64,000 bases of DNA from Amylostereum areolatum (Eukaryota; Basidiomycota; Agaricomycetes; Russulales; Stereaceae), in contig SAXG01000006.1 in the NCBI GenBank assembly GCA_012932865.1, forward strand, positions 124,001-188,000, in the 5' to 3' direction. The notes beneath the pieces were generated by a model. It worked only from the letters and a program-made list of their open reading frames with translations, was not told where the DNA came from and searched no databases. Position 1 is the stretch's first letter. The number at the start of each line of letters is the position of its first letter. Both the position numbers and the translations under genes were made by a program. Shown here piece after piece: positions 63,002-64,000 of the stretch.

Positions 63002-64000
63002 ATGTCCACCACGCAAACAATTACCGAGTCCTACGCGACCCTCTCCCTCCGCCCTGCCGACGACCCCTCTCACGCGGACAAAAAGCAAGGATCTGGCGAG
63101 GCCCCGTACCCATACGCCCATCTTTTACCTCACTTCTCTCCGGCAACCTACCCGCCCTTGACTCCCTTCACCCACGTCGACCCCGGTTCGCGCGCGCTTG
63201 CCCATCCAGACACCCGATCGTTTCTCCGAAACGCGGAGAGCGTCGTCGAACTCACCCCGAACCTTGGCACCGAAGTACGAGGCGTCAATCTTACTAAACT
63301 CGACAACGATGCCAAAGACCAGCTCGCCCTTCTGGTATGCGCGCCCGCTTTCTCGTTACAATTGTAAACGATACCAGCGAGGTACAGGTTGCCAAGAGAG
63401 GTCTGGTCGTCTTCCGGGACCAACCCGATTTTATTAATAGCGGTCCCGAAGCCTACCTGGAATGGGGACGCTATTTTGGAAGGTGAGCATATTTTTCCTC
63501 CATATGTAATTTCTCATCACAGCGATAGGCTCCACATACATCCTACGTCTGGACATCCCAAGGATTACCCCCACCTGCATCTCGTATATAAGTCAGTCCA
63601 TTATAATCACGTCCAGGTCCTAGATTTCTAACAATACTTCGACCCTCGTAGGGATGCCAACAAGTCGTTCAACTTCGAGAGAAACGACAGCATCACCAGC
63701 ACTCTGTGGCATTCAGACGTTTCCTATGAGCTCCAGCCCCCTGGCCTAACCACGTTCTTCATTCTCGCGCGACCTTCCACTGGCGGCGATACGCTCTTCA
63801 CATCTCAAGTGTCCATCTTGAAGAAATTGTCTCCTCAGTTTGTCGCTTTCCTACGCACCTTGAAGGCCGTACACTCCGGAGTCGAGCAGGCTGAGTTCTC
63901 GAGGAAAGGAAACCGAGGGGCTATCGTCCGTCGGGAGCCGGTTGAGCATGTCCATCCCGTTGTCCGCGTCCATCCCGTCACGGGCGAAGAGGCTCTGTAC
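63002..64000 (+). CDS. TauD/TfdA-type Fe(II)/2-oxoglutarate dioxygenase (3' end outside window)
   Basis: Exons 63002..63334, 63388..63482, 63529..63591 and 63652 to the window end. The family start region is PNLGTEVRGVNLTKLDNDAK, then VAKRGLVVFRDQPDF, LEWGRYFGRLHIHPTSGHPK and the iron-binding HxD in STLWHSDVSYELQPPG. ARPSTGGDTLFTSQV follows, as in yeast Jlp1 and other fungal sulfonate/alpha-ketoglutarate dioxygenases. The distal His and the Arg that binds 2-oxoglutarate lie beyond 64000. The likely reaction is oxidative release of sulfite from taurine-like sulfonates, allowing their use as sulfur source, though herbicide-type (TfdA) and other substrates are possible. Introns are 46-60 nt. Confidence 0.88.

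Overview
The window is nuclear DNA of a filamentous basidiomycete, most likely an agaricomycete. Genes are dense and broken by many 46-60 nt GT-AG introns with CTGAC/CTAAC-like branch sites, and the protein set is typical of these fungi (basidiomycete-type caspase, Ime2/Crk1 kinase, 3R-MYB/C2H2 factor, fungal VPS13, NIPA, OPT). All identifications come from reading translated segments against remembered family motifs; no search was run.

Layout. 1-973: 3' end of a probable DCP2 gene. 1698-3411 (-): decayed caspase gene. 3412-6328: no secure gene. 6329-7623 (+): ribose-phosphate pyrophosphokinase. 7941-11271 (+): Ime2/Crk1-type kinase. 12188-13030 (-): complex I zinc subunit NDUFS6. 13311-16506 (-): HSP104. 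17509-19656: Mutator-like element with long inverted repeats. 19710-23414 (-): multi-C2H2 protein. 23701-25582 (+): NIPA-type transporter. 25646-26565 (+): unrecognised broken gene. 28059-32034 (+): DENN-domain protein. 32429-44180 (-): VPS13. 46658-49399 (-): MCM3. 49977-50342 (-): small secreted tandem-repeat precursor. 51499-53556 (-): CDC40/PRP17. 53792-55853 (+): MYB plus C2H2 factor. 56076-57310 (-): SGT2. 57423-59051 (+): PRP19. 59525-62408 (-): oligopeptide transporter. 63002-64000 (+): TauD-type dioxygenase, cut by the window end.

Most genes are unrelated housekeeping genes: nucleotide synthesis, respiration, chaperones, replication, splicing, lipid transport. No biosynthetic cluster is visible.

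Three things stand out. First, 49977-50342 encodes a signal peptide followed by four 12-residue copies of MGGGGGGG(E/Q)TDW separated by KR/RR, the layout of a Kex2-processed peptide precursor. Second, several genes need extremely small exons: a 1-nt exon in the PRPP synthase gene, a 6-nt exon completing the zinc site of NDUFS6, and a last coding exon of one codon plus stop in CDC40. Third, many otherwise conserved genes carry single-base frame breaks, nearly all extra bases. That points to consensus errors in the assembly as the first explanation and limits what can be called a pseudogene here.
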